This document shows positions 48,404 through 57,740 of a DNA stretch of 64,000 nt, piece by piece. The notes under the pieces are model-generated. The model was not told the origin of the DNA and searched no databases. It worked only from the letters and a program-made list of their open reading frames with translations. Numbering within the stretch: the stretch's first letter is position 1; each line of letters opens with the position of its first letter. Source of the DNA: Pohlia nutans (taxonomy: Eukaryota; Streptophyta; Bryopsida; Bryales; Mniaceae); assembly GCA_022496805.1 (NCBI GenBank), contig CM040099.1:17902031-17966030 (forward strand), written 5' to 3'. A program made the translations under genes and the position numbers.

Positions 48404-49429
48404 CTACAGCAAAGCTGCTTCATCTTTGAATCTATCATCGTTAGTGTGAAGCAAGATGAGCCTGGGATTAGCAGTTGGAAGTGCCTGTGCAAGAGGACCA
48501 GAACATTCGATCGTCATAGCAGCCAATCTCTTGGCTCTGGTACCACTATCGCCAAGGAATTCTGATAGCGATGAGTCCTTCCTGAGTACGTAGGAGTATC
48601 CAAGGTTGAAGACGTTGCGGGTATAAGAGTACGCAGCGATTATGAGGATCTGATAGAAAGCAGAAGGTGTGTTAGCTTCACGAGGAGCCTGGGTCTGATC
48701 GATGTCTTCTTGGACGGCATTCTTACCCGCTTGCTGGGCTGCCTTGGCATCATCCGGTGCGCTGTTGAGTTCAGTGACAAAATCATTGCCCAGACTGAAG
48801 GCCACGACTGGATCTCTTCCACTTGTCTTACTCGATCCTACAGCCAACATGACAAACGGTCTGAGCAGCGCTAGGATTCGCCCTGCGATGTTTTCCGTCC
48901 CCGGCTCCTTCGACAAACTCTCGCCTAATGCGGCAACTTCTTCGGTCATCTTCTTCATGTCGACTGCCTCCCAGAACTTAGCACTGACATGCTCCGGAGA
49001 TGTTGCTGCCAACCCTCCTTCAGACAACACAGCCTTGGATCGCTGTGACAGCTGTTCAGTGGGAACGTCAACTTCGACAGCTTCAAGGCCACGAACGATG
49101 GATCTTGCATATCGACTGCCTCCACGCGGGTGAATCTGGTAGTTGTTGAATGCGTTTGGGGAAAAGCCAAAGCATGAATTACAAGTGCTACATTGTCCAC
49201 ATGGCCTGCATGGATTGCATGGTATCCACATATTATTCTGTCTGCAGACATCGCACCGTCTACACCAGTGATAAGGTGGCCTACATGAACACTTGTTACA
49301 GCGTCCACAGCACTGGTATGGTGGTCTGCACACTGGGACTTGAACACACTTGTTGCATCGCCCACACGACTGGTACGGTGGGTTGCATGGGCAGCAGATA
49401 AACCACACGTCCTGGCAGTATCCAGCCAT
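48404..49429 (-). CDS. Cys-repeat protein of unknown function, intronless
   Basis: A single 341-codon frame from ATG at 49429 to TAG at 48404. The N-terminus has a repeated module (C)xPPYxxCxRCxxC: residues 15-28 (CNPPYQSCGRCNKC), 34-47 (CRPPYQCCGRCNKC) and 49-62 (CRPPYHWCRRCDVC), then CNPCRPCGQCSTCNSC to about residue 86. Paired CxxC spacing suggests zinc or other metal binding, or a disulfide-rich fold. No signal peptide is evident, which favours metal binding. Residues about 110-341 lack Cys-rich repeats and look helical and soluble. I recognise no family. A GAGCCAGAACAAGA minisatellite lies 80-215 bp upstream of the start. The long intact frame and the domain contrast support a real gene, though expression is unproven. 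Confidence 0.65.
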   Translation of the reverse strand: MAGYCQDVWFICCPCNPPYQSCGRCNKCVQVPVCRPPYQCCGRCNKCSCRPPYHWCRRCDVCRQNNMWIPCNPCRPCGQCSTCNSCFGFSPNAFNNYQIHPRGGSRYARSIVRGLEAVEVDVPTEQLSQRSKAVLSEGGLAATSPEHVSAKFWEAVDMKKMTEEVAALGESLSKEPGTENIAGRILALLRPFVMLAVGSSKTSGRDPVVAFSLGNDFVTELNSAPDDAKAAQQAGKNAVQEDIDQTQAPREANTPSAFYQILIIAAYSYTRNVFNLGYSYVLRKDSSLSEFLGDSGTRAKRLAAMTIECSGPLAQALPTANPRLILLHTNDDRFKDEAALL

Positions 49430-49508
49430 CGTTGTATTGACAATGACCAGAAAGACAATCGAGAATACAATATTATCACAATATTTATAAGCACTAATTT
49501 ACACTACC

Positions 49509-49645
49509 TGTAGGCGAGATCCAAAACAAGCCACTATAACCGAGAGCCAGAACAAGAGACTAAAACCGAAAGCCAGAACAAGACGCTGAAAGCGAGAGCC
49601 AGAACAAGACGCTGAAAGCGAGGGCCGGAACAAGTCACTGCATGA
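49509..49645. repeat. 26-27 bp minisatellite upstream of Cys-repeat gene
   Basis: About five tandem units of GAGAGCCAGAACAAGACGCTGAAAGC type, the central two nearly identical. It lies where the promoter or 5' leader of the minus-strand gene would be. Confidence 0.75.
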
Positions 49646-49800
49646 GAGAGCAATTGCAAGAGCCTGAGACTGTTGTGGAAGCAGGTGAGAGCCGGAGACT
49701 TAAGTACTGCTAGGCTCTACTTAGCAAGTGGCTGTGAACAGCACCTTTGTAGCTCCTTCGGTTTTAAATTGGCTACATTTGTTTTTCAGAATGTACTTTA

Positions 49801-50273
49801 GGGTCGGTTTACACTATGGACCAAGAGCCATGACCAAGAAAATTAAATCATTTTCTTGGTCATGGCTCTTGGCCAAGAGCCGTGATCATGAAAAATCAAA
49901 AATGGATTTTTGAGTGGCTTGGTCACTCTTGTAGTGTAAAGTGGATTTGGATCGGGACAACTTTGGGCTGATTTTTTCGACCAAAAATATTTAAATAAAA
50001 AATTTCGGCCAATGGCTTATTTTCAGCCTTACGGCTCCCTTGATTTCCGTTGAGTCGAGCATTTTGCCTCGACTCAACGGAAAACCCGTTGGACCATAGC
50101 ACATTATCCAAATGGTAGATTTTAGTAGTTTTTGATGACCTCAAAGTTAGTGGTCATTCTCCTTTTTTCAAGGTAGTGTGAAGCCAAATGGGACCAAGAG
50201 CTCTTTCTGGGCCAATCACAGATTTTAAAATTCCATGGTCATGGCTCTTGGTCCTAAGTGTAAACCGCTGACC
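49801..50273. mobile_element. Tourist-like MITE, 473 bp (copy 1)
   Basis: The left end GGGTCGGTTTACACTATGGA and right end ...AAGTGTAAACCGCTGACC are inverse, flanked by TTA at 49798-49800 and 50274-50276. Internal hairpins are present (ATTTTCTTGGTCATGGCTC pairs; GTTGAGTCGAG...CTCGACTCAAC near 50050). Homologous to 53416-53906. A three-base TTA duplication fits PIF/Harbinger. Confidence 0.75.
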
Positions 50274-50707
50274 TTACTCCCACTTGCCAGCTCGGATGAT
50301 GAACACTGTTGGATCGCCAAGAAGCAGGGCAGGGCTGAGATCGCCCGAGCCAGCAACTGAGCCGGTCTGCATTTCCACGCCTCAATGACGCGGCAATCCA
50401 GCGTCTGATTGACAGAGTTCTCTGTTACAGTCTTACAGAGTTTCAGTTTCAGGAAGGAAAGGATTGTTTTTTAAAAACCGGAATTGACTATTGTAAGCAC
50501 TCTGCACGCATGTGGTACTCGTCCGTGATGTTCAATTACAATAACGTATAGCCTCATCTCCACTTTCCGAATCCCAAAGAGCCCCCGGTGGTGGCGACCA
50601 GGAGTAATTATTTGCTGTAATGGAGAATGATAAGCCTCAATGATAAGATCCGAATTTCCTTAAAAAAATTGCTGATAGCAAGTGGCTGTGTGCATTGCAG
50701 TTTCTTA

Positions 50708-51246
50708 GAGCAGCTCCACCGCAGCCCTCTCAGAGTCCCTCGCACTTCAGGATTAGATGAAAAGTGCCAAGGGCCCTTCCAAAATGTCTCTTGACTCTCG
50801 ATCCTAGCGTGTTAATCCCTAAAGGAGGTTGTCCCTATTCATAAGGTGCGCATACATTTGCATACAAGTGGCGTTTACCGTAGCATAACGTGTCCTATAA
50901 AACTAATTTTTTTATCCACCCTGTATGAACAATAAGACATGTTGCTATAACATTTTCAGAATTTTTTCTTGCACAAAAGATGGTGAAAGAATTTCATGTA
51001 CAAATGAGAAACAATAGAGCACATTGAGGTTGTGGCATGCATTAGGGTTAAGAAACGGCCCTCCAAATCAGTATTTAGTTGACTATATCTCCACATTCTA
51101 CTTGTGATTGGTTCATTGACTATTTAATGTACACTTTTGATGTGTGAGGAGCCTCCAACAGTGGGGTAGTGCAAGTGCAAGGGCTCTCCAAATGTAAATG
51201 AATAATTTCAGCGAGTCATCTCTAGCGTGTACGAGTGGGGATGCTC
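50708..51246. mobile_element. Tourist-like MITE, 539 bp, in LINE-like ORF region
   Basis: The left end GAGCAGCTCCACCGCAGCCC and right end GAGTGGGGATGCTC are inverse, flanked by TTA at 50705-50707 and 51247-51249. GAGCAKCYCCAC ends with a TTA duplication fit PIF/Harbinger MITEs. A TTAA-family MITE is nested inside at 50816-51047. Confidence 0.65.
50816..51047. mobile_element. TTAA-flanked MITE (copy J), nested
   Basis: The ends TCCCTAAAGGAGGTTGTC and the complement of CCCTAATGCATGCCACAACC are flanked by TTAA at 50812-50815 and 51048-51051. It is inserted in the 50708-51246 element, so it is the younger of the two. Confidence 0.55.
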
Positions 51247-51249
51247 TTA

Positions 51250-52503
51250 GCACCTTCAACTCAAATTGTTGCCAAGACGGACGATCCGGTTATCCTTGGA
51301 CCCAGTACTCTGTTCACGAAGGAAATTTGGAAACCACGTTTACTAGTTTCTCTGCACGGTCACCAGATCCCTCGGAGATTCCGCAACATCGAGAAGATTT
51401 GGAACCTTCTTCGGGGGGTAGTCATGTGGTCTCTCTGGCTGGCTCGCAACGATGTTGTATTCAACGGCATCCATTGGGCAGACGCTAAAGGCCCGTTCGC
51501 ACTTGGCCTTTGCAAAGACTGTGGATAAAAATTTAACACCCCCACAATTTTGGGAAAAATACCTTTGTAGGAAAGGTGTCATCAATGAGGTTTGGAAAGG
51601 TGTTAGCAATAGTAGGGGGATTACATAATGGCCCCGCAAGTGCCACATTAGCTAAGACCATTCTTTAGTGTTCAAAACTAGGGAATATTTCCTATTTTGG
51701 TGCTCTCTTAACAATTGCCTACTATTGCTCAAATATTTTTTGTCCTCCTAAATGTTAGCTAATACCCATTCTTAAAAGTGTGCCATGTGTACATCCATGT
51801 AGGATTGGTAATTACTAAAGAATGTAGGTGGGAACACACACTTTTTTAAGGATGTAAGACCCCCTTGTAAGACCACCTCTAAGGCCAGGTGCGAACATGC
51901 CTTAAGTTACTGCAGAAGATTTGGATCGGTATCGTTGATTACGGCAGGATTGCTTGGCAAAAGATTCGGAAGAAAACTGCCCTCAACCACAGGCGCTCGG
52001 CACCAATTCTCAAAGCTTTCTTGATGGCCCATTCACACCAAGCCTCTGCCGCACTTGCATTCGCGTTCCCGAAATGGAGGAAGGTAAAACCCAAAAAAAA
52101 TAAAAGATTGAAAGCCTTGTCTTTTCTTGATGCAACTACTGTGCAACTACAATTCACTACCGCAAGTTGGGCCATGCTCCTTTTTTGCGTTACGTTCCTT
52201 CTTGTCATGCGTTCGAGTAATTTCTCATTTCATATTTTATATTTCTTGTTTCCCAACAGATTCTCTGAAAGTTACCTGACGCACGCATGGATGCTGAACG
52301 CTGCCATATGTGAATGGGCCTTGAGCAAGTGGTGTCGCAACGGAGACATGGGCACCTATGCCCCCGTTGAGCATAAAGTTCACTGGGCCCTTACCGGCCC
52401 CTTTACTGACTTACTCTTTCAGTTGTCTCGTAGCGTAGTAGTCTCAGTTCTCCTGCCTCGCCAGTCTCGGTGGGGTCGGTTTGTACTTTTTCTCTCGCAA
52501 TGA
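51250..52503 (+). pseudogene. LINE-like ORF C-terminal fragment split by MITE
   Basis: The first part, to 51488, encodes DDPVILGPSTLFTKEIWKP and IWNLLRGVVMWSLWLARNDV, the W-LxxxWxxRNxxxF pattern found after the reverse transcriptase in plant LINE polyproteins. After the 414-bp MITE it resumes in frame at 51903 with LLQKIWIGIVDYGRIAWQKI. Joining at a single TAA gives a continuous frame. The distal part to 52503 is less convincing. No reverse transcriptase catalytic domain is in the window, so this is a truncated or domesticated fragment. Confidence 0.5.
51489..51902. mobile_element. Tourist-like MITE, 414 bp, in LINE-like ORF
   Basis: The ends AGGCCCGTTCGCACTTGGCC and the complement of AGGCATGTTCGCACCTGGCC are inverse, flanked by TAA at 51486-51488 and 51903-51905. 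TAA duplication fits PIF/Harbinger. Removing the element with one TAA restores the host reading frame. Confidence 0.8.
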
Positions 52504-52686
52504 AGTGAGGGTTCTCCTTTGTTTGTGCCAAAACAAACAAACAAAAAATTTCTCCGCACGTGCAATACAGTTCAGTTCTCTGTATTTGTGTCTATATATA
52601 AAAACATACAAAAACTAAAATAAGAAACCATGTTTAAAAACTCACTGGAAATTGAGTAATTGTTATGCTACCTGGAAGGACTGTGT

Positions 52687-52745
52687 CCCTCGTGAGCCCA
52701 CAGGTGTTCCTCGTGAGCCCACAGGTGTTCCTCGTGAGCCTCCAG
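52687..52745. repeat. 21-bp minisatellite, about 2.8 copies
   Basis: Unit CCTCGTGAGCCCACAGGTGTT, the last copy diverged. No gene is seen between 52504 and 52998. Confidence 0.8.
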
Positions 52746-52998
52746 TGCACAATTGAAATGATCAAAAAAATAAAAATAAAAAATTGAAATGCCTCACTAA
52801 CCCCTCAGGCTGCTGCTAGACTTGGCTGCTCCTCTTGTACCACTTTTTTATGCAATTGAAATTCAATTTGTGTCAAAAAATTAAAAAATTAAAAATTAAA
52901 TTAAAATGCCAACATGCCGGCATGTGCACGTGGTGCTGGAATGGGTTGATGCTTTAGAATCCTTGTTTTCCGTTCAATGGTTGGATCGAGGTTGAGTA

Positions 52999-53408
52999 AG
53001 GTAGGAAAACCAAAAATGGTGAAAATAAGGTGATTTGACTAGAAGGAATGGAGTTAGAAATTATGTGAAATTTTTTTGAGATGAAGAAGAAGAAATGATG
53101 AAGAATGCAAGTTGTTTCGTATTTTTATTCCCCGTAAATAATTATCTACAATTTCTCAAAGTGGGAAGTTTGTCAAACCCCCTTCTTGTATACTAGACTC
53201 TTCCTTTTCTACACATGAAAGCACCAAAAACGGTTAACTAATATCACAGAAAACCGCACACAAGATTCCAAAAAAATTAGCAATTTTTAGTAAATTTTTG
53301 GAATCCTCGTCATGCAAAAATTCTCCATTTTTGGTCTTCCACCTCCCTGCTTTTAAAAAACTCTAGTGCACGCCTTGAGGGCATTAACCGTTTTTGGTTT
53401 TCCTACCT
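52999..53408. mobile_element. MITE with AGGTAGGAAAACC ends, 410 bp
   Basis: The ends AGGTAGGAAAACCAAAAA and TTTTTGGTTTTCCTACCT are perfect inverses, flanked by TA (52997-52998, 53409-53410). A Tc1/mariner-type insertion is inferred. It is non-coding, and the next MITE begins only 8 bp further on. Confidence 0.75.
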
Positions 53409-53415
53409 TAGTCTA

Positions 53416-53906
53416 GGGGCGGTTTACACTATGGACGAAGAGTCATGACCAAGAAAATTAAATCATTCTCATGGTCATGGCTCTTGGTCAAGAGCCGTGA
53501 CCATGAAAATAAAAAATGCAGTTTTAAATGACTTGGTCACTCTTTGTAGTGTAAAGTGGATTTAGGCCGGGACAAGTTTAAGCTCATCATTCTCTCTTTT
53601 ATCCTCCCCTTTTTCCTCCTTTCTCTTTAAATAATTGAACACTAGCCAATCAATGATTTTTGAGCCCCATGGTCTCCTAGATTATAGTTGAGTCGAGGCA
53701 TTTGCTTCGACTCAACTATAATCAAGGAGACCATGAAAAATTATCCATTTGGGAAATTTTAGCATTTTTGGGGACCTCAAAGTTAGTGGTCATTCTCCTT
53801 TTTTCAAGGTAGTGTAAAGCCAAATGGGACCAAGAGCTCTTTTTGGGCCAATCACAGATTTTAGAATTCCATGGTCATGGCTCTTAGTCCATAGTGTAAT
53901 CCGCCC
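53416..53906. mobile_element. Tourist-like MITE, 491 bp (copy 2)
   Basis: It is homologous along its length to 49801-50273. The ends GGGGCGGTTTACACTATGGA and ...ATAGTGTAATCCGCCC are flanked by CTA (53413-53415, 53907-53909). An inner perfect hairpin near 53690-53726 reads GATTATAGTTGAGTCGA with its inverse. Confidence 0.75.
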
Positions 53907-54017
53907 CTAGGTTTCATACAATTATACAACAAATGTTAACTTAATTATTGACTGTTAACACCATACAATACAATACTAATTGTTAATACCCTGCTCGTTG
54001 TAATTGCCCATACATAA

Positions 54018-54150
54018 CATTCAGTAGCCTCTGTGACTCATAACATTCCGTAGCATTCGAAGAGACTGCCTTTTAATTTCATCCACCTTTATATATGGAG
54101 TGATTAGTGATTTCTAATTGAATGAACTATAGAATCAAATAAACAATTAG
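54018..54150 (+). repeat. CATAACATTC terminal-repeat block, upstream of TE-like gene
   Basis: Third copy of the block seen at 35636 and (inverted) ending at 47120. The start is duplicated here (CATAACATTCAGTAGC and CATAACATTCCGTAGC about 30 bp apart). It lies 30 bp before the first ATG of the next gene, so that gene may sit inside an element of the same family. No matching right end was found before the copia insertion. Confidence 0.5.
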
Positions 54151-54178
54151 AAAACATTGTTGAATACTTGAATTGTGA

Positions 54179-57100
54179 ATGCATCAAATATTCAAGTATT
54201 GTGATGTTATTTATTCATCCTCTCTGAAGAAGCAGTTCTTCAAATCCTTCGGGTGGTTCACTGATAAGGATTTCGGAGTGGTGGCCCAGCATCTCCTAGG
54301 AGATACTCCAGGGCGGCGTGCGCCATATCCAAAAGTCTCAGTCCCGAAGACAAAGATTCTCGTGGCCGGCAACATGTCAGCCGCGGATTGGGCCGAGCGC
54401 CGAAAGCGCAAGAAAATTGTGCTGCAGGATATTATGTCCATAAAGCCAACCCTGAAATTCCTCGACAATGGCGGCGACGTCAATCATAAGAAGTGGAGGC
54501 CGTGGAAGAAGAGGCACCTCTGGTCGTCTGCAACGTGGGATTTCCTACTCTCGCATCCGAATAAGGATTACTTCGTGAAGCGGCTCCGCCTCGAAGGATG
54601 GCATAAGCGTCCGAAGGACTACACTGCGGCGTTCCCGGAGGTGCTCCACATGTACACGAGGTTCATGACGCTGAAGTACCGTCTTCCGGATCCAGCAGGA
54701 GGAGTCCAAATCAGAGGAGTTGACATGAGTGTCAAAGCTCTGGTGACCAGCTCCAGTTACTCCTACACTTCTCGTCCAGTGAATCTGGCGGTGCTCGACG
54801 CCCGCGCAATTCCCAGGACAAAGCCGACCGAGAATGCAGGCACAATCGTTCCCTTTCTAGAATTCCTTGCGGATACCCTTGAGCCCGACGTAACAGAGCC
54901 GAACATTTGGCTGATTATTCTGTCCGGAAAAGAAGACTTCAAAGCTGCATCGACCTTTGCAGAAGACGAGCTCGATGAATATGAGGCTCAGGTATCCACG
55001 TACATTCCGAGCAGAGGGGAGATGCTCAACAACGTGACCAGCAGAAATATTGCCCCAAACGTCATACTTCTCTTTCTATTCAAGAAAGACAACGAATTCG
55101 CCAAGGCTGCGCGGAAGTTAGTGACAAAGAAATACACTACTCCGCTACTCTGTGAATATTACAAGGATGCCTCGAAGAACACGGAGGCCAAATGGAGAGT
55201 TGACACTACTGAACTCCGCATGGAGTTCTACTTCCAGCTCTTGCACGCCTGCGCAGTTCCAAAGGAGAACGTTCTGGGGATTTATGCGAGAGCGAATTTC
55301 ATGTTGGCATCGAAGGTATACCCCATTTCTTATCGTCGGGTCGACGATTATGGTTTAACTGTCATAATTTACGACGTCAGTGCTCACCCTTATCCTCGGG
55401 TCGACGATACCAGTCGATCGGTTGTTGTAGAATGACTGATTTCGCTGAAGACTAACCTGTAATGTTTTCTGCGCAGATGTTCGGAGCATACTACTACGGC
55501 TTCGTCGATCGGGCACACGTGAAGGCAGACACGAAAATCGCCAGACTTGCCAGCAAGTCGGATCGGAACGATTTCATGTTCTCAAATTCTCCGTACGCCC
55601 TCGGGTACAAGATTCCCGCCTCTCGCTACCCCGTGATCGTTCACTCCGACTCTCCTCCGTCCCCACCGATGACATTAGTGTCTCCAGCAGACCCTGCTCC
55701 CGCTGTTGTCCGGCAGACAGAATCCGTGGGTGCGCATGTGTCAACTGATCCGAGCGTTGAGGGGATCGACCAATTCGGCACGAACACACTCTAGATCCGT
55801 CTGTGGCTCAACCGAGATCATGTCGATGGCAACCCTGAGCAGGCGATGGAGGAAGAGGGCGACGATACCGGGTTAGAGGGTCGCGAAGATGAGCTGAATC
55901 AGGAGAATCCTGCCGAGGCTCGACGGGATCAGCCCTCTCAGCAGCCTTAGGACAACTATGAGACGGACTCAGAGTATGATAATCGAGTTGTCCAGCAATC
56001 ACAACCTTCAGACGATCAAGACATGGGGAATCCGCAGCTGGAGTCGTTCCGTGATTCTCCGGAGGATCCTGAGCTCGACCAGGACATCGAGAAGCTCGTG
56101 GAAACCGTGGTGGAGCAGGCTGTCGAGGAGGCCCTGCTCCAAACTGTAGATCAACAGGCGGAGGAGACGACGAATCCAGCTGCAGGCAACCTGCAGACCA
56201 GGGACGAGGGCGTGCAGCAGGCTGTGGAGACGGCTGTGCCGGAGCCTAGCAAAGAGCAGGCAGCTGTGCAAGACAAACCGCCGGGAGACGACGACGACGA
56301 TATGACCGTTACCCCGGTGGATACGAACCGTCCTCCCAATCCGCAGGACGTCGTTATCTTGGACAATGATGACGAAAACGATCATAAACGCGATAGTGAC
56401 GACGACGACAAGGAGCCCGGTCAGGACAAGAAGGAGGTCATAGACAAAAAAACTGGGGGGAGGGTCAAGGTGGACAAAGACTGGTTCACTCAACACATGG
56501 AAATGCTGGCAAGAAGGGCGGCGAGGGCAAAGCAGAAGGAAGAAATTAAGAGGGAACTGGAGGAGTCAAAGAAGGCCACTGCTGCTGCTACTGCCGCCGC
56601 GGCTGCTGCTGCTGCTGCTGATCTGCGAGCAGCCAAGTCAACCCAGCAGATGAGCAAGCTAGAGAGGCAGCTGCAATTCATAGTCAAACATTTGAATGTC
56701 CCGCTGGATTTGATTCCGCTTGCTCCTGAGTCGCCCCCAAGCAACACATCCCAACCTCTTATGGCCTCCACTAGCGCTCCCGTTCCTCAGGTCAGGGAAC
56801 AGCATTCGGAGGAGACCCCCGATCGTCGACCCGACGATACGGTTAATGCAATGCCCATTGTCGCTGACCCTTCGCCTCTCCTTCCGTCTGCTAGCGCTCC
56901 CGTCGCTCCTGTTGTTGAGCAAGAGCCGGTGGAGACTCTTGATCGTCGACTCGACATATCGGACGTTTTGGGCTCCTTGGCCCCTCTGGATCGTGTTCCA
57001 TCCACTCCTCCGTCTCAGGTTGTTAGGATTCCTTCCCCCGAGGGGTCTGCCTTCGAAGTCTGGGTTCCCCAATTGACAGAGGAGGAATTACCCCCTGCGC

Positions 57101-57375
57101 AAGATCGTCGAGTCAACGATGCTGTCATGGCGGTCGAACAGCCGGCGACTGAGGTCGAGGCTCCTGAGGCGTTGGTGTGCTCAACCTCTCGCAAGGACCC
57201 GTCGGAGTTGCAGTCGCCCTCCCGCATGGAGTTGGATTTGGTGGACTATGAGGTGGAGGAAGAAGAAGGCGCGGACGACCACGACACCGAACTTCCAACC
57301 GCGTCAGACGTGCCATCGCAGGATCCAGCCGAGCCGGATCAGGTACAGCCCTCCGACCCTTATGATTTTGATTGA
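54179..57375 (+). pseudogene. Large unrecognised TE-like gene with in-frame TAG codons
   Basis: Exon 1 is 54179-55315 (379 codons), a GT...AG intron runs 55316-55476, and exon 2 runs 55477-57375 in phase 0, giving about 1011 codons. TAG occurs in frame at 55792 and 55948. The N-terminal 480 residues look globular (MSAADWAERRKRKKIV; PVNLAVLDARAIPR; NIWLIILSGKEDF; NVLGIYARANFMLASK then MFGAYYYGFVDRAH). The strand/helix pattern loosely recalls a Rossmann methyltransferase, but no defining motif is present. The C-terminal half is acidic, with a Lys/Glu coiled coil, a GCT-coded Ala run near 56580-56625 and repeated DRRxDD-type segments. Both TAGs are one transition from CAG. An alternative is an intron ending at the CCTTAG acceptor at 55950, which would remove both. 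The start may lie in the repeat block rather than in true coding sequence. Confidence 0.5.
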
Positions 57376-57740
57376 TTCCAAGTTGTTTGGAGTCATTCAT
57401 TTTTGTGTCGGGGTAGGAACGGCTAGAATATATCCTGTAGTAATCGTTTCTCATCTGTATTCATCATTCTTGACAGGATGTCATTACCGGTCCTTGAATA
57501 CCTGGTGCTGACGGCCATTCCATCTGTGGCTGCCATCGTTGTACTCTAGTGCATTATAGTGTTCGGAGTAGTTTTGAGTCCACTACAGACTTATGTTAAT
57601 TATACGGATGTAATATTTTGACTTTGTAAATAAAGAGTGCGGAAGTTATACATATTTGAGCACGTGTCTAATTGTCTTTGCCTCTCAATGTGCATGTTGC
57701 TCAGCTCCCAAACAATAGTTGCGTGCACCGTCCGCTACCA
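57376..57740. other. Spacer between the two TE-like genes
   Basis: AT-rich, probably the 3' end of the upstream gene (AATAAAG near 57625) and the leader of the next. A short frame here with a non-ATG start is not supported. Confidence 0.4.

Noticed and set aside
56008..56496. 162-codon minus-strand frame
   Set aside because: Antisense to the acidic C-terminal half of the 54-57 kb gene, produced by its biased codon content.
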